NCBI RefSeq assembly: GCF_003148745.1
Contig: NZ_QGGU01000002.1
Span: 62,001-126,000, forward strand
Reading direction: 5' to 3'
Length of the DNA: 64,000 nucleotides
From: Pleionea mediterranea
GTDB taxonomy: Bacteria > Pseudomonadota > Gammaproteobacteria > Enterobacterales > Kangiellaceae
Below, in pieces: positions 9,911 to 21,073 of the stretch. The notes beneath the pieces were generated by a model. The model had not been told where the DNA came from. It searched no databases and saw only the letters and a list, made by a program, of their open reading frames with translations. The position numbers and the translations under genes are program-made. Within the stretch, counting starts at the first letter, position 1. The number at the start of each line of letters is the position of its first letter.

Positions 9911-9940
9911 TGGACAAATGAGCCTCAGATCGCTTAAAAT
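9911..9940 (+). promoter_or_regulatory. Candidate sigma70 promoter of carAB flanked by an inverted repeat
   Basis: TGGACA at 9911-9916 and TAAAAT at 9935-9940 are 18 bases apart, and each matches five of six consensus bases. The start would be near 9947, giving a leader of about 105 bases. TGGACAAA at 9911-9918 is repeated inverted as TTTGTCCA at 9949-9956, so a regulator could bracket the promoter. Confidence 0.6.
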
Positions 9941-9987
9941 ACACTGATTTTGTCCAAAGCGGGCAATTTCAGTACGAACTTTCTTTT

Positions 9988-10022
9988 AAAAAGCGGAATC
10001 CAATTTTTGAATTCCGCTTTTT
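9988..10022 (+). terminator. Terminator-like hairpin inside the carA leader
   Basis: A perfect 12-bp stem (AAAAAGCGGAAT / ATTCCGCTTTTT) with an 11-base loop and a T-run sits about 30 bases before the carA start codon, downstream of the best promoter candidate. Placed there it would stop or reduce transcription into carA unless bypassed, so it may be a pyrimidine- or arginine-linked attenuator. The hairpin is seen; regulation is inferred. Confidence 0.75.
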
Positions 10023-10052
10023 GTGTATCTGGAGCATTACTGGAGGTCCCTT

Positions 10053-11177
10053 TTGAGTCAACCCGCCATACTCATCCTGGAAGACGGAACACTGTTTAAA
10101 GGCACTGCCATCGGCGCGACAGGTTTGTCGGTTGGTGAAGTCGTATTTAATACTGCCATGACAGGTTACCAAGAAATTCTCACCGATCCCTCATATGCGA
10201 AACAGCTGGTTACACTGACCTATCCGCACATAGGAAACACAGGCACCAATGATGAAGACAAAGAGTCGTCCAATGTCTGGGCAACGGGTCTTATCATTCG
10301 TGATTTGCCTATACTGGCCAGCAGCTGGCGTAACCAGAAATCATTGCAGGATTACCTGAAAGATAACAATATTTTGGGTATTGCTGATATCGACACACGA
10401 AAACTAACGCGCATTTTGCGGGAAAAAGGCGCTCAGGCCGGAGCCATCATGGCAGGCGATATTGATGAAGCAAAAGCGTTGCAGGCGGCTAAAGATTTTC
10501 CAGGCCTTAAAGGTATGGATCTGGCCAAAGTGGTCTCGCAAAAAGAAGTCACGCAGTGGAAAGATTCCACCTGGACCATTGAGCAGGGTTATCAGGCTGC
10601 GCCAGAGTTGTCGTATAAAGTTGTGGCTTACGATTTTGGAGCCAAGAGCAATATTTTACGCATGCTGGTGGAGCGCGGTTGTGATCTTACGGTTGTACCG
10701 GCCGAAACGCCTGCTGAAGATGTACTGGCAATGAATCCTGATGGTGTCTTTTTATCCAATGGACCGGGCGATCCCGAGCCTTGTGATTACGCCATCGAAG
10801 CCATCAAAACCATTCTTGATAAAAACATTCCCATATTTGGTATTTGTCTGGGTCATCAGTTATTAGGGCTCGCCAGCGGTGCTAAAACCATGAAAATGAA
10901 ATTTGGTCACCATGGTGCCAACCATCCGGTGAAAGATTTAGAAAATAACCGTGTGATGATCACGTCGCAAAATCATGGGTTTGCCATAGACCCGGATACT
11001 TTGCCGGACACGTTAAAAGCGACCCATGTTTCGCTGTTTGATGGCACATCACAGGGGATCCATCGTACCGATAAACCAGCGTTCAGTTTTCAGGGACACC
11101 CTGAAGCCAGTCCGGGACCGCACGACGCTGCACCATTATTCGATCACTTTATCGAACTGATGCAGGCCAACCGTTAA
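10053..11177 (+). CDS. carA: Carbamoyl-phosphate synthase small (glutaminase) subunit
   Basis: CarA hydrolyses glutamine and channels ammonia to CarB to make carbamoyl phosphate for arginine and pyrimidines. I place the start at TTG 10053 because the protein then begins [15 protein letters not shown], the conserved CarA start, and GGAGG lies about 6 bases upstream; an earlier in-frame codon at 10023 would run through the terminator arm. The result is 374 residues, which is normal. The N-terminal small-subunit domain is followed by a class I amidotransferase domain with nucleophile cysteine in [12 protein letters not shown] and the histidine/glutamate pair in [11 protein letters not shown]. 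carB follows after 67 bases. Confidence 0.97.
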   Translation: MSQPAILILEDGTLFKGTAIGATGLSVGEVVFNTAMTGYQEILTDPSYAKQLVTLTYPHIGNTGTNDEDKESSNVWATGLIIRDLPILASSWRNQKSLQDYLKDNNILGIADIDTRKLTRILREKGAQAGAIMAGDIDEAKALQAAKDFPGLKGMDLAKVVSQKEVTQWKDSTWTIEQGYQAAPELSYKVVAYDFGAKSNILRMLVERGCDLTVVPAETPAEDVLAMNPDGVFLSNGPGDPEPCDYAIEAIKTILDKNIPIFGICLGHQLLGLASGAKTMKMKFGHHGANHPVKDLENNRVMITSQNHGFAIDPDTLPDTLKATHVSLFDGTSQGIHRTDKPAFSFQGHPEASPGPHDAAPLFDHFIELMQANR

Positions 11178-11244
11178 TTCTACGGTTGTCGTTTCACAGG
11201 TCACGTAATTGAACAACGAATTAAATTCAGGGGTGTAACACACT

Positions 11245-14200
11245 ATGCCAAAACGTTCTGACATCAAAAGTATTCTGATTCTCGGTGCCGGTCCAATAGT
11301 CATCGGTCAAGCTTGTGAGTTTGACTATTCAGGTGCTCAAGCTTGTAAAGCGCTGCGAGAAGAAGGGTTTCGAGTAATTCTTGTGAACTCGAACCCGGCG
11401 ACCATTATGACTGATCCGGAAATGGCGGATAAAACCTACATTGAGCCGCTGCACTGGGAAGTCGTCGCAAAGATTATTGAAAAAGAAAAGCCTGATGCTT
11501 TACTGCCAACCATGGGCGGGCAAACGGCACTCAACTGTGCGCTTGATTTAGCTTCTCGCGGTGTACTGGAAATTCATGGCGTTGATATGATTGGCGCCAA
11601 TCGTGAAGCCATCGATAAAGCCGAAGATCGTGATTTGTTTGCCAAAGCCATGCGCAAAATTGGCCTGGATATGCCACGCTCGGGTATCGCTCACAGTATG
11701 AAAGATGCCAATGAAGTACTGGAGAATGTTGGCTTCCCTTGTATTATTCGTCCTTCGTTTACCATGGGCGGCACTGGTGGTGGTATCGCTTACAACCGGG
11801 AAGAATTTGAAGAAATATGTACTCGCGGTCTCGATTTATCACCAACCCATGAACTGTTAATTGATGAGTCATTAATTGGCTGGAAAGAATACGAAATGGA
11901 AGTGGTGCGTGATAAAGCCGACAACTGCATTATTGTCTGCGCCATCGAAAATTTTGATCCAATGGGTGTGCACACGGGTGACTCGATAACCGTAGCGCCT
12001 GCACAAACGTTAACGGATAAAGAATATCAAATTATGCGTAATGCTTCGTTGCAGGTATTGCGAGAAATTGGTGTAGAAACTGGCGGTTCCAATGTTCAGT
12101 TTGCGGTTGATCCAGAAAACGGCCGATTGGTCGTGATTGAAATGAACCCACGAGTGTCGCGATCATCGGCACTGGCCTCCAAAGCCACGGGTTTCCCGAT
12201 TGCCAAAGTAGCGGCGAAACTGGCTGTGGGCTACACCCTGGACGAATTGCAAAACGAAATTACGGGTGGCAAAACTCCGGCCTCTTTTGAGCCCAGTATT
12301 GACTATGTGGTCACTAAAATTCCTCGGTTTAACTTTGAGAAATTCCCTAATTCAGACGCAACGCTCACCACACAGATGAAATCGGTTGGTGAAGTAATGG
12401 CGATTGGTCGAACTTTTCAAGAGTCGATGCAAAAAGCATTACGAGGATTGGAGCAGGGCAACACAGGTTTTGATCCGATAATAGATGTCAGTGATGAAAA
12501 AGAGAAAGACATTCTGCGACAAAAATTAATTGTGCCCGGTGCTGATCGTATCTGGTATGTCGCCGATGCTTTCCGTGCAGGTTACAGTCTGGATGATGTC
12601 TTTGAATTAACCAATATCGATTGTTGGTTCCTGGTACAGATAGAAGAGTTGATTAACCTTGAGTCTGAGTTTGCCAAATTGTCGCTGGGTGATGTCAACG
12701 GCGATATCTTATATCAATACAAGCGCAAAGGTTTCTCCGATGCTCGCCTCGGTGATTTGATTGGTGTTTCAGAAAAAGAAATTCGAAAGCTGCGTCATTC
12801 ATTGAATGTTCACCCGGTTTATAAACGCGTGGACACCTGTGCAGCAGAGTTTTCAACCAGCACGGCTTATATGTATTCCACCTACGAAGAAGAGTGTGAG
12901 TCGGATCCTTCGGATCGCGACAAAATCATGGTGCTTGGTGGCGGCCCTAATCGAATCGGTCAGGGTATCGAGTTTGATTACTGTTGTGTTCATGCGGCGT
13001 TGGCGATGCGTGAAGACGGTTACGAAACTATAATGGTGAACTGTAATCCAGAAACGGTTTCTACCGATTACGATACTTCCGATCGACTTTATTTTGAGTC
13101 GGTAACACTGGAAGATGTGTTGGAAATTGTGAATAAAGAAAAGCCGAAAGGCGTAATTGTTCATTACGGTGGACAAACACCGCTTAAAATATGCCGCGCT
13201 CTGGAAGCAGCAGGTGTTCCCATTATTGGTACCTCTCCTGATGCCATCGATCGCGCTGAAGATCGCGAGCGATTCCAGCGGGCGATAGACAAGCTTGGTC
13301 TTAAGCAACCGCCAAATCGCACGGCGCGTAACATGGAAGAAGGCATTCGCCTGGCCGATGAAATTGGTTACCCTCTGGTTGTTCGTCCATCCTATGTTCT
13401 GGGTGGCCGTGCCATGGAAATTGTTTACACCGAAGAAGAGCTCAGACGTTATATGAACGAAGCGGTGAGTGTATCGAATGAATCACCGGTACTGCTGGAT
13501 CGTTTTCTGGATGATGCCATCGAAGTGGATGTGGATTGCATTTACGACGGCAAAGACTGCTTAATTGGCGGCATTATGGAGCATATCGAACAAGCGGGTG
13601 TTCACTCGGGTGATTCGGCTTGTGTGATCCCGCCTCATTCCTTGAGCAAAGAGATTCAGGACGAAATGCGTAAACAGGTTGCGGCAATGGCAAAAGAACT
13701 GCGGGTACGCGGTTTGATGAACACCCAGTTTGCCATTAAAGGAAACGATATTTACGTACTGGAAGTTAACCCACGTGCTTCGCGTACGGTGCCATTTGTG
13801 TCCAAGGCAACTGGTGTGCAACTGGCAAAAGTAGCCGCCAGAGTCATGGCTGGCACCTCACTGGCAGAGCAAGGGATCACCAAAGAAATTATTCCACCGT
13901 TTTATTCGGTGAAAGAGCCGGTATTCCCATTTAATAAATTCCCCGGTTCGGATCCACTGTTAGGACCCGAAATGAAATCAACCGGCGAAGCCATGGGAGT
14001 TGGTGACAACTTTGGTGAAGCTTACTATAAAGCACAACTGGGTGGCGGTTCACAAGCGCCTCAAGGTGGTCGAGCGATTATCAGTGTTCGTGATGCCGAT
14101 AAAGTAAAACTTGCCGAAGTTGGACGAGCATTAATCGATTGTGGTTTTGAGTTGGTGGCAACATCTGGCACGGCGCGTTCGCTGGTTGAAGCCGGTGTGC

Positions 14201-14466
14201 CATGCAAAAAAGTAAACAAGGTTAATGAAGGTCGTCCCCATATTGTTGACCTGATCAAAAATGAAGAAGTGAATTACATTGTGAATACCACAGAAGGGCA
14301 TAAAGCCATAGCCGATTCATTTTTGATCCGTCGCTCGGCGTTGCAACATAAAATTGCTTATACAACCACGCTTGCGAGCGCTTTAGCCACCACACAGGCA
14401 ATTAAACGACAAACTCGTGAAACCGTTGAGTCTGTTCAGGAATTACATAAAAGGGTAGTGTCATAA
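11245..14466 (+). CDS. carB: Carbamoyl-phosphate synthase large subunit
   Basis: CarB uses two ATP, bicarbonate and the ammonia from CarA to make carbamoyl phosphate. The 1073-residue length is standard. Two homologous ATP-grasp halves are visible, each starting with a nucleotide-site glycine loop ([18 protein letters not shown] near residue 13 and [16 protein letters not shown] near 562). Each half has a GGQTALN or GGQTPLK motif and an [18 protein letters not shown] or [18 protein letters not shown] block. The C-terminal MGS-like allosteric domain (from about 940) contains [14 protein letters not shown]. It is an operon partner of carA and overlaps greA by one base (TAATG). Confidence 0.99.
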   Translation: MPKRSDIKSILILGAGPIVIGQACEFDYSGAQACKALREEGFRVILVNSNPATIMTDPEMADKTYIEPLHWEVVAKIIEKEKPDALLPTMGGQTALNCALDLASRGVLEIHGVDMIGANREAIDKAEDRDLFAKAMRKIGLDMPRSGIAHSMKDANEVLENVGFPCIIRPSFTMGGTGGGIAYNREEFEEICTRGLDLSPTHELLIDESLIGWKEYEMEVVRDKADNCIIVCAIENFDPMGVHTGDSITVAPAQTLTDKEYQIMRNASLQVLREIGVETGGSNVQFAVDPENGRLVVIEMNPRVSRSSALASKATGFPIAKVAAKLAVGYTLDELQNEITGGKTPASFEPSIDYVVTKIPRFNFEKFPNSDATLTTQMKSVGEVMAIGRTFQESMQKALRGLEQGNTGFDPIIDVSDEKEKDILRQKLIVPGADRIWYVADAFRAGYSLDDVFELTNIDCWFLVQIEELINLESEFAKLSLGDVNGDILYQYKRKGFSDARLGDLIGVSEKEIRKLRHSLNVHPVYKRVDTCAAEFSTSTAYMYSTYEEECESDPSDRDKIMVLGGGPNRIGQGIEFDYCCVHAALAMREDGYETIMVNCNPETVSTDYDTSDRLYFESVTLEDVLEIVNKEKPKGVIVHYGGQTPLKICRALEAAGVPIIGTSPDAIDRAEDRERFQRAIDKLGLKQPPNRTARNMEEGIRLADEIGYPLVVRPSYVLGGRAMEIVYTEEELRRYMNEAVSVSNESPVLLDRFLDDAIEVDVDCIYDGKDCLIGGIMEHIEQAGVHSGDSACVIPPHSLSKEIQDEMRKQVAAMAKELRVRGLMNTQFAIKGNDIYVLEVNPRASRTVPFVSKATGVQLAKVAARVMAGTSLAEQGITKEIIPPFYSVKEPVFPFNKFPGSDPLLGPEMKSTGEAMGVGDNFGEAYYKAQLGGGSQAPQGGRAIISVRDADKVKLAEVGRALIDCGFELVATSGTARSLVEAGVPCKKVNKVNEGRPHIVDLIKNEEVNYIVNTTEGHKAIADSFLIRRSALQHKIAYTTTLASALATTQAIKRQTRETVESVQELHKRVVS

Positions 14467-14945
14467 TGCAAACTCGAGTTCCAATGACCAAAGAAGGGGC
14501 TGATAGTCTTCGTGACGAGTTAAAGCACCTTAAAATGGAAGCACGGCCAAAAGTGATTGCCGCTATCTCAGAAGCGCGTGAACATGGCGACTTGAAAGAA
14601 AACGCTGAATATCACGCAGCCCGGGAGCAGCAGGGCTTTATTGAAGGTCGTATACAGGAAATAGAAAGCAAATTGTCGAATTCGCAGATTATCGACATTG
14701 CCAATATGACGAATAATGGCAAAGTGATTTTTGGCACAACGGTGGATCTGGTCAACATTGAAACTGAAGAAGAAGTCAGTTATCAAATTGTTGGTGACGA
14801 TGAAGCCGATCTAAAAATCAATAAAATTTCCGTTTCTTCACCAATTGCCCGAGCATTGATTGGTAAAAGTGAAGGCGATGAAGTGGTGGTTCGTGCCCCT
14901 GGCGGTGAAGTAGAGTACGAAATTGTTGAGGTTAAATATATTTAG
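14466..14945 (+). CDS. greA: Transcription elongation factor GreA
   Basis: GreA inserts its coiled coil into the RNA polymerase secondary channel and triggers cleavage of backtracked RNA. The protein is 159 residues, the family norm. The N-terminal coiled coil carries the conserved tip, [17 protein letters not shown] at about residues 36-52, including the acidic residues needed for cleavage. The C-terminal FKBP-like domain has [16 protein letters not shown]. The start codon overlaps the carB stop, so translation is probably coupled. carB-greA adjacency is common in gammaproteobacteria. A terminator follows. Confidence 0.98.
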   Translation: MQTRVPMTKEGADSLRDELKHLKMEARPKVIAAISEAREHGDLKENAEYHAAREQQGFIEGRIQEIESKLSNSQIIDIANMTNNGKVIFGTTVDLVNIETEEEVSYQIVGDDEADLKINKISVSSPIARALIGKSEGDEVVVRAPGGEVEYEIVEVKYI

Positions 14946-14989
14946 CGAAAGTTTTCACCAATGAGTTAACCTCACTCAATGAAAGTCTA

Positions 14990-15014
14990 AAAAGCCGGAT
15001 TTATTCCGGCTTTT
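14990..15014 (+). terminator. Rho-independent terminator after greA
   Basis: AAAAGCCGGA pairs with TCCGGCTTTT around a 5-base loop, about 45 bases after the greA stop. It closes the carA-carB-greA unit. Confidence 0.9.
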
Positions 15015-15067
15015 CTATTTAACTATGACAATTCATCGAATTACGGGATGAAACTGGTCTATACTCA

Positions 15068-16534
15068 TTGAAAGAATTCAAACGATACCGCGTCCTGTTG
15101 CAACGATTTAGCATTCTACTTCTAATTTGTTTTTATTTGGCTAATGCTTTTGCCGATATTAAAGCGGTTAATGGCAGGTCATTACGTGCTGATTTAGAAC
15201 GCCCGATAAAAATTGGTATCACCGAAACGCCTCCATTTATCATTATACCCGACGATCATCCCCCAAAAGGTTTTATGATGTCGCTACTGCGCATGATGGA
15301 AAAGCATCATGACGCTGGTTTTGACTATATAGAGTACAACAGTTGGTCAGAGTTACTGCAAGCGGCAAAAAAACGCGAAGTTGATGCTATTTTCCTAGCG
15401 CAAAAAACGGCCGATAGACTGGAATATTTCGAGTTTACCCGGCCAATAATCACAGTACAAAATCATTACATAGTTCATGATAGCTACATTGGAAAAGTGG
15501 CACCTAATAGCCTTAATGAAGCTCAAGTGGTCGCGTCAAAAGACAGTGCGAATTACACTCGGCTGGTAAAAAAAGGGGTATCAGTCAATGGTGCTTACTC
15601 GGCACGTGAGGCTTTATTACAAGTTGCTAATCAGGAGTCTGAGATAGCCATTGTTGATGCCCCCAAGGCTTCTTATTATATGAATAAACTGGCCATCGAT
15701 AATATTAAAATAGCGGGACGTTCGCCTTACAGTTATCATTTAGCCATCGCAACACGTAATGATATGCCTAAGCTTAACCTGTTTTTTGAAAATGCCATTG
15801 TGTTAACTCCAGAGTCAAAACGTGATTCGCTCAAGTTAAAGTGGGGCTTGGTAGATGAGCCTGTTTTTAGTTGGTACATTGTTTACTATGCCATTGTTGT
15901 AATCGCATCTTTGTCACTCATTACACTATATGTCTTGAGACTGAATCGAAAATTAAAGCGTGAAATTGATAATCGAATTCAATTTGAAACGTTGCTTGCC
16001 AAAGCAAACGCAAATATACAGACGGAGAGAAATAAGGCTCAATACGAAGCGCGAACCGATTCTTTAACAGGCGCGAATAATCGTCGTCGTTTCCACGAGT
16101 TATTGTCATCCGAGTTGTCGTTATTTAGTCGAGAAAATCGTGTATTCAGTCTGATAATGCTGGATATTGATTTGTTTAAATCTATTAATGATGAGTATGG
16201 GCATGACGCTGGTGATAATGTTTTGGTTGCGGTCTGTCGGTCAATGATGAATGCACTAAGACCTTATGATTTAATGGGGCGAGTAGGCGGCGAAGAGTTT
16301 GCGGTTATATTGCCCGGTATTCATTTGAAAGAAGCCGAGTCAGTTGCTGAGCGGATACGGGAAAATATAAATTCGTTATCGTTTAAGGATATGGACCAAA
16401 AGAACGTAACCGCGAGTCTAGGTGTCACCCAAGTTAAAAAAGAGGATGATAAAAACAGTCTGCTGAAACGTACCGATGAAGCCTTGTATCAGTCCAAGGA
16501 AAATGGTCGAAATCGTGTTACTGTCATCGAATAA
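15068..16534 (+). CDS. Diguanylate cyclase with periplasmic family-3 solute-binding domain
   Basis: The 488-residue protein is predicted to make cyclic di-GMP in response to a small periplasmic ligand. A signal peptide or anchor covers about residues 8-29. Residues about 45-265 resemble the family 3 amino-acid-type binding proteins (IKIGITETPPF, REVDAIFLAQKT). A membrane segment is at about 268-290. The C-terminal GGDEF domain has an intact GGEEF near residue 408 and an RPYD inhibitory site five residues before it, so it should be active and product-inhibited. The start is TTG 15068 by frame; no strong ribosome-binding site supports it, and a slightly later TTG is possible. It lies alone between the greA terminator and a formyltransferase-like gene. 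Confidence 0.88.
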   Translation: MKEFKRYRVLLQRFSILLLICFYLANAFADIKAVNGRSLRADLERPIKIGITETPPFIIIPDDHPPKGFMMSLLRMMEKHHDAGFDYIEYNSWSELLQAAKKREVDAIFLAQKTADRLEYFEFTRPIITVQNHYIVHDSYIGKVAPNSLNEAQVVASKDSANYTRLVKKGVSVNGAYSAREALLQVANQESEIAIVDAPKASYYMNKLAIDNIKIAGRSPYSYHLAIATRNDMPKLNLFFENAIVLTPESKRDSLKLKWGLVDEPVFSWYIVYYAIVVIASLSLITLYVLRLNRKLKREIDNRIQFETLLAKANANIQTERNKAQYEARTDSLTGANNRRRFHELLSSELSLFSRENRVFSLIMLDIDLFKSINDEYGHDAGDNVLVAVCRSMMNALRPYDLMGRVGGEEFAVILPGIHLKEAESVAERIRENINSLSFKDMDQKNVTASLGVTQVKKEDDKNSLLKRTDEALYQSKENGRNRVTVIE

Positions 16535-16570
16535 TTCCATAGACTATTTTAACAAGGTAAATGCTAAGCC

Positions 16571-17398
16571 ATGAATATAGTCTTTCTGGTGAATCGCGAT
16601 TTACCCGCAAACCTGGCTGTTAATCATTGTTTACCCGCTCTTTCACACCATAAAATTTGGCTGTTTATGTCGTCATCGGTGGGAAAAACCGAGCAGCCCC
16701 CTTTTGCATTAAGGCAACTAAAGTTTTTTGAGCAACAGCTTTTTACCGAGTTGTTATCTCCGTTATTAAAACAAACGGCTGATCCTGCTAACACTGATAT
16801 ACCGAAGAAGCGCTCTGGATTAATGCGTTCGTTTGAGCAAATGACGCCATGGTTGCAATCTCCCGCGCAACTTCTAAACGACATAAAATCTGAGCATGGC
16901 TTGGCAACACTGGCCAGGTGTCAGCCGGATCTTATTATTAGCATTCGGTATGGCGTGATATTAAATAACGCTGTTATTCAACAGTCTCGACTGGGTGTGC
17001 TGAATTTGCACTCGGGTAAATTGCCGGATTACCGCGGGGTGATGGCAACATTTTGGGCCATGTTAAACAGCGAAGCCTATGCAGGTACCACTTTGCATTA
17101 CATCCAGAACAGTCGAATTGATGAAGGGGATATTATTGCCAGTACCGAGTTAGCAATCGATAATAATAAATCATATTTATGGCATCTTTTAGAATTGTAT
17201 CCCGATGGATGCGAAGCGATTCTTACGGCGGTAAAACGGATTGAGCAATCTGAGTCCATCATAACCAGGCCACAACCCGATACCGGTCATTATTACAGCT
17301 ACCCCACAATCGATGATCTTGAATTATTCAAAAACAAAGGGTTGAAGTTGTATGACGCGACCGAAGTGATGCCATTTTTGCGTCGATATTTAGACTAA
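16571..17398 (+). CDS. Formyltransferase-family protein, substrate unknown
   Basis: The 275-residue cytoplasmic protein has the core of the formyl_trans_N family, enzymes that move a formyl group from N10-formyltetrahydrofolate to an amine. The signature NLHSGKLPDYRGV at about residues 141-153 includes the catalytic histidine, and IDEGDIIAS near 184 gives the catalytic aspartate. The N-terminal half is poorly conserved and the C-terminal domain of Met-tRNA formyltransferase is missing. A sugar-amine or amino-acid-derivative formyltransferase is the likely class. It lies 36 bases after the diguanylate cyclase gene and far from the polysaccharide locus, so context gives no substrate. Confidence 0.72.
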   Translation: MNIVFLVNRDLPANLAVNHCLPALSHHKIWLFMSSSVGKTEQPPFALRQLKFFEQQLFTELLSPLLKQTADPANTDIPKKRSGLMRSFEQMTPWLQSPAQLLNDIKSEHGLATLARCQPDLIISIRYGVILNNAVIQQSRLGVLNLHSGKLPDYRGVMATFWAMLNSEAYAGTTLHYIQNSRIDEGDIIASTELAIDNNKSYLWHLLELYPDGCEAILTAVKRIEQSESIITRPQPDTGHYYSYPTIDDLELFKNKGLKLYDATEVMPFLRRYLD

Positions 17399-17646
17399 GC
17401 CGTAACTAACCTAATGTAACTAAAAGAGTTTTTCTTCACGAGTTAGATATTTGTTATCGGCTATGGCCTATAGGTTTTGGGCCAGTCGTTACAGGGTTGC
17501 AGCAACAAGCGCTAACCAAGGATCGCGTTTTTCGTTAAAAACCGGCAACTTTGAATAAATAATACGCGAAATGGTTTGATTTTTGCCCCGTCTGTTTGAG
17601 AAAATACGCGCCATTTCAAAATGGGCCCCCAGCTCAGGAGTGTTAT

Positions 17647-19656
17647 ATGCCAACCCGATTTGATTTAGCCAATGCTATTCGTGCGCTTAGCATGGATGCC
17701 GTGCAAAAAGCTAATTCTGGCCACCCCGGTGCTCCATTAGGCATGGCAGATATTGCCGAAGTCTTATGGAACGACTACTTAAACCACAGCCCGAAAAACC
17801 CACAGTGGGTCAATCGTGATCGGTTTGTGCTATCCAATGGTCACGGCTCCATGTTGATCTATTCGTTATTGCACCTGACTGGATACGCGTTAACCATTGA
17901 TGACTTAAAACAATTTCGTCAACTGCATTCAAAAACACCCGGACATCCGGAATACGGTTACACCCCCGGTGTTGAGACCACTACCGGTCCTTTAGGTCAG
18001 GGTCTTGCCAATGCGGTTGGTATGGCGATCGCCGAAAGAACATTAGCGAGTCAATTCAATCGTCCTAACTTTGAGATGATCAACCATTACACCTACACCT
18101 TTTTGGGCGATGGTTGTTTGATGGAAGGTATCTCTCATGAAGTCTGCTCACTGGCAGGCACTTTGGGATTAGGCAAGCTCATTGCGTTTTATGACGACAA
18201 TGGCATCTCCATTGATGGCGAAGTCGAAGGCTGGTTTACCGACAATACACCTAAGCGTTTTCAGTCTTACGGTTGGCAGGTTATTTCTGCGGTTGATGGG
18301 CACGATCCTGATGCGATCAAAGCCGCCATCGAACAAGCGCGTTCAGAAACGTCTAAACCAACGTTGATTTGCTGCAAAACAACCATAGGTTTTGGTGCCC
18401 CCAATAAAGCCGGTAAAGAAGATTGCCATGGCGCGCCATTGGGTGATGAAGAAATTATTGGCACTCGCAAAAATTTAAAATGGGATCACGCAGCGTTTGA
18501 GATCCCGAAAGATATTTATCAGGGCTGGGATGCGCGCGACAAAGGCGAGCAACTTGAAGAAACCTGGAATAACCAGTTTATTGCTTACCGTGATGAGCAC
18601 CCGGAACTTGCGGCGGAACTTGAGCGGCGACTGAATGGTTCACTGCCTGCTGATTTTGAAAGCAAAGCGATGGACTACATTAATGCCACTCAGGCGGAAG
18701 CTGCAAAAGTGGCCACGCGTAAAGCGTCGCAAAATGCCATTGAACATTTTGCTGCCGAGTTACCGGAATTGCTCGGTGGATCAGCGGATCTGGCTGGCTC
18801 TAATTTAACATTGTGGAGTGGTGCCAAGGGTATCGATGCCAAAGATGCATCCGGTAATTATTTGTATTACGGCGTGCGCGAATTTGGTATGGCAGCGATC
18901 ATGAATGGTATTGCCCTGCACGGTGGTTTCATTCCTTATGGCGGCACTTTCCTGATCTTTATGGAATACGCCCGTAACGCATGTCGTATGGCCGCATTAA
19001 TGAAACAGCGCGCTATTTATGTGTTTACCCACGATTCTATCGGACTGGGTGAAGACGGCCCAACCCATCAGCCCATTGAACAGCTAACCAGTTTACGCAC
19101 CACGCCAAATATGTCGGTGTGGCGTCCTTGTGATGCAACCGAAACGGCCGTTGCCTGGAAAAGCGCCTTAGAACGCGAAGACGGTCCAACCGCATTAGCG
19201 CTTTCGCGTCAGGGGTTACCCGGATTAAAGCGCTCGCAGGAGCAATTATCGAATGTTGCCAAAGGCGGTTACATCATTCGTGACTGCAGCGGTACGCCAG
19301 AACTGATATTAATGGCTACCGGCTCAGAAGTAGAGCTGGCACTTAAAGCTGCCAGCGAGCTGGAAAAAGACGGTCATCAAATCCGTGTTGTTTCCATGCC
19401 ATCAACCAATACCTTCGATCAACAGTCCAGCCAGTATAAGGAAACCGTATTACCCTCGGCGATCACCAGTCGCATAGCGATTGAAGCCGGCTTCCCCGAC
19501 TTCTGGTACAAGTACATTGGACTAAATGGCAAAGTGTTGGGCATGCCGACATTTGGCGAGTCAGCCCCGGCCAGTGATCTGTTCGAAGAGTTTGGTTTTA
19601 CAACGGATAAGTTAGTCGCCATGGCTAGCGAGTTTTTATCGGACAACGAAGCGTAA
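17647..19656 (+). CDS. tkt: Transketolase
   Basis: Transketolase moves two-carbon units between sugar phosphates in the pentose phosphate pathway, using thiamine diphosphate. I choose ATG 17647, which gives [19 protein letters not shown], the normal family start, with AGGAG 7 bases before it. The frame is open for 17 more codons upstream but without family similarity. The 669-residue enzyme shows [10 protein letters not shown] near the start and the ThDP site [12 protein letters not shown] near residue 155. The pyrimidine domain has [14 protein letters not shown], and the C-terminal domain is complete. The gene heads a tkt-gap-pgk-fba series. The 248-base upstream gap has no other gene that I can see. 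Confidence 0.98.
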   Translation: MPTRFDLANAIRALSMDAVQKANSGHPGAPLGMADIAEVLWNDYLNHSPKNPQWVNRDRFVLSNGHGSMLIYSLLHLTGYALTIDDLKQFRQLHSKTPGHPEYGYTPGVETTTGPLGQGLANAVGMAIAERTLASQFNRPNFEMINHYTYTFLGDGCLMEGISHEVCSLAGTLGLGKLIAFYDDNGISIDGEVEGWFTDNTPKRFQSYGWQVISAVDGHDPDAIKAAIEQARSETSKPTLICCKTTIGFGAPNKAGKEDCHGAPLGDEEIIGTRKNLKWDHAAFEIPKDIYQGWDARDKGEQLEETWNNQFIAYRDEHPELAAELERRLNGSLPADFESKAMDYINATQAEAAKVATRKASQNAIEHFAAELPELLGGSADLAGSNLTLWSGAKGIDAKDASGNYLYYGVREFGMAAIMNGIALHGGFIPYGGTFLIFMEYARNACRMAALMKQRAIYVFTHDSIGLGEDGPTHQPIEQLTSLRTTPNMSVWRPCDATETAVAWKSALEREDGPTALALSRQGLPGLKRSQEQLSNVAKGGYIIRDCSGTPELILMATGSEVELALKAASELEKDGHQIRVVSMPSTNTFDQQSSQYKETVLPSAITSRIAIEAGFPDFWYKYIGLNGKVLGMPTFGESAPASDLFEEFGFTTDKLVAMASEFLSDNEA

Positions 19657-19691
19657 TTCGAAAGCAACACATTTCGTTAGATGATATCTGT

Positions 19692-19720
19692 GGTGTCGGT
19701 CGATTTTTTTGACTGGCACC
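19692..19720 (+). other. Hairpin after tkt
   Basis: GGTGTCGGTC pairs along all ten positions (two G-U) with GACTGGCACC. The T-run lies in the loop and not after the stem, so it is not a regular terminator. It may stabilise the 3' end of the tkt transcript. Confidence 0.45.
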
Positions 19721-19854
19721 ATTGAGCAGCACTTGGTGTTGCACCAATAACCAATTTCAAAACACAAGCTTAAGCACTGCTTTGGCATCTACCACTTAAT
19801 AATTAATTTATTAAGGCCATTGAGCAACGGCTTATGCAACAAGTTATGAGGCGA

Positions 19855-19879
19855 ATGACTGTTCGCTTCAGCCAGTCAT
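19855..19879 (+). promoter_or_regulatory. Hairpin just before the gap ribosome-binding site
   Basis: ATGACTG / CAGTCAT form a 7-bp stem with an 11-base loop, ending 17 bases before the gap start codon. It could influence gap translation or mRNA stability. The role is inference. Confidence 0.35.
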
Positions 19880-19895
19880 AACAGTGAGGTACACA

Positions 19896-20897
19896 ATGAC
19901 AGTTAAAGTTGCCATTAATGGCTATGGTCGTATCGGTCGCATGGTTTTGCGCGCCATCTATGAATTAAACCGTCAGGATGAAATTAAAGTTGTGGCGATC
20001 AATTCGTCGCACCCAATTGAAACCAATGTTCATTTAACCAAATACGACACTACACACGGACGATTTGAAGCTGATGTGACTGGTGATGATTCCCATATGT
20101 ACGTTAATGGTGACAAAATTGCCATGATCGCCGATCGTAATCCAGAAAACATTAAGTGGAGTGATCACGGTGTCGATCTGGTGATGGAATGTACCGGCGT
20201 GTTTAAAGATAAAGCCGGTGCTTCGAAGCACTTTGTTGGCGGCGCCAAAAAAGTATTAATTTCCGCACCCGGTGGCGACGATATCGATGCCACGGTTGTG
20301 TTTGGTGTGAATGATGACGTACTGACTGCGGATCACAATATCGTATCCAACGCATCCTGCACCACTAACTGTCTGGCGCCGGTTGCTAAAGCGTTGCATG
20401 AAGGTCTGGGGATCGAAAGCGGCTTAGTGAATACCATTCATGCCTACACCAATGATCAAAATATCATTGATAACCAACACAAAGATTTGCGCCGTGCCCG
20501 TGCAGCAGCGCAATCGGTAATCCCAACTAAAACCGGTGCTGCCAAAGCAGTTGGTCTGGTACTGCCCGAGTTGAACGGCAAACTGGACGGTTTCGCCATG
20601 CGAGTCCCAACACTTAATGTATCGACTGTTGATTTGACCTTTACCGCCAGCCGTAACACAACGGTTGAAGAAGTGAATCAAATCATTAAACAGGCTGCGG
20701 ATGAAAATGTGCTGGCGTACAACGATGAGCCGCTGGTATCTATCGACTTTAACCATCACGCTGCGTCGAGTATTTTTGATGCAACACAAACCCGAGTGAT
20801 TGGCGGAAACCTGGTGAAAATTGTGACCTGGTACGACAATGAGTGGGGCTTCAGTTGCCGCATGATCGACACCGCTTTAGCGATGATGAAAGCCTGA
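19896..20897 (+). CDS. gap: Glyceraldehyde-3-phosphate dehydrogenase, type I
   Basis: GAPDH interconverts glyceraldehyde 3-phosphate and 1,3-bisphosphoglycerate with NAD(P). The start is ATG 19896 ([15 protein letters not shown]), preceded by GTGAGG; the frame opens four codons earlier without support. The 333 residues include the Rossmann loop [11 protein letters not shown] and the catalytic cysteine in [12 protein letters not shown] (about residue 152). HAYTNDQN and the C-terminal [12 protein letters not shown] block are also present. It follows tkt by 240 bases, and a terminator separates it from pgk. Confidence 0.98.
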   Translation: MTVKVAINGYGRIGRMVLRAIYELNRQDEIKVVAINSSHPIETNVHLTKYDTTHGRFEADVTGDDSHMYVNGDKIAMIADRNPENIKWSDHGVDLVMECTGVFKDKAGASKHFVGGAKKVLISAPGGDDIDATVVFGVNDDVLTADHNIVSNASCTTNCLAPVAKALHEGLGIESGLVNTIHAYTNDQNIIDNQHKDLRRARAAAQSVIPTKTGAAKAVGLVLPELNGKLDGFAMRVPTLNVSTVDLTFTASRNTTVEEVNQIIKQAADENVLAYNDEPLVSIDFNHHAASSIFDATQTRVIGGNLVKIVTWYDNEWGFSCRMIDTALAMMKA

Positions 20898-20917
20898 TAA
20901 TCCATCAGCTTTCCTGC

Positions 20918-20941
20918 AAACGGCGCTTTAATGCGCCGTTT
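20918..20941 (+). terminator. Terminator after gap
   Basis: AAACGGCGC pairs with GCGCCGTTT around a 6-base loop 20 bases after the gap stop. The T-run is short (TTTCTGGTTTT), so termination may be partial. Confidence 0.75.
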
Positions 20942-21073
20942 CTGGTTTTACAACAGAAAACTTGTCTGATGACTGTTGTTGACGACGGTTAGACGCCACA
21001 AAACCGCCGTTTTCAGTTACAATAGCGCATAATTTTTCAATCCTACTTGATGACGTATAAGGGTTTATAACGC

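Noticed and set aside
10023-10052. Earlier in-frame TTG start for carA at 10023
   Set aside because: The extra ten residues overlap the end of the leader terminator, have no family similarity, and the ribosome-binding site GGAGG lies just before 10053.
17596-17646. Longer transketolase beginning at 17596
   Set aside because: The 17 extra residues do not resemble transketolase, and a strong AGGAG lies between them and ATG 17647.
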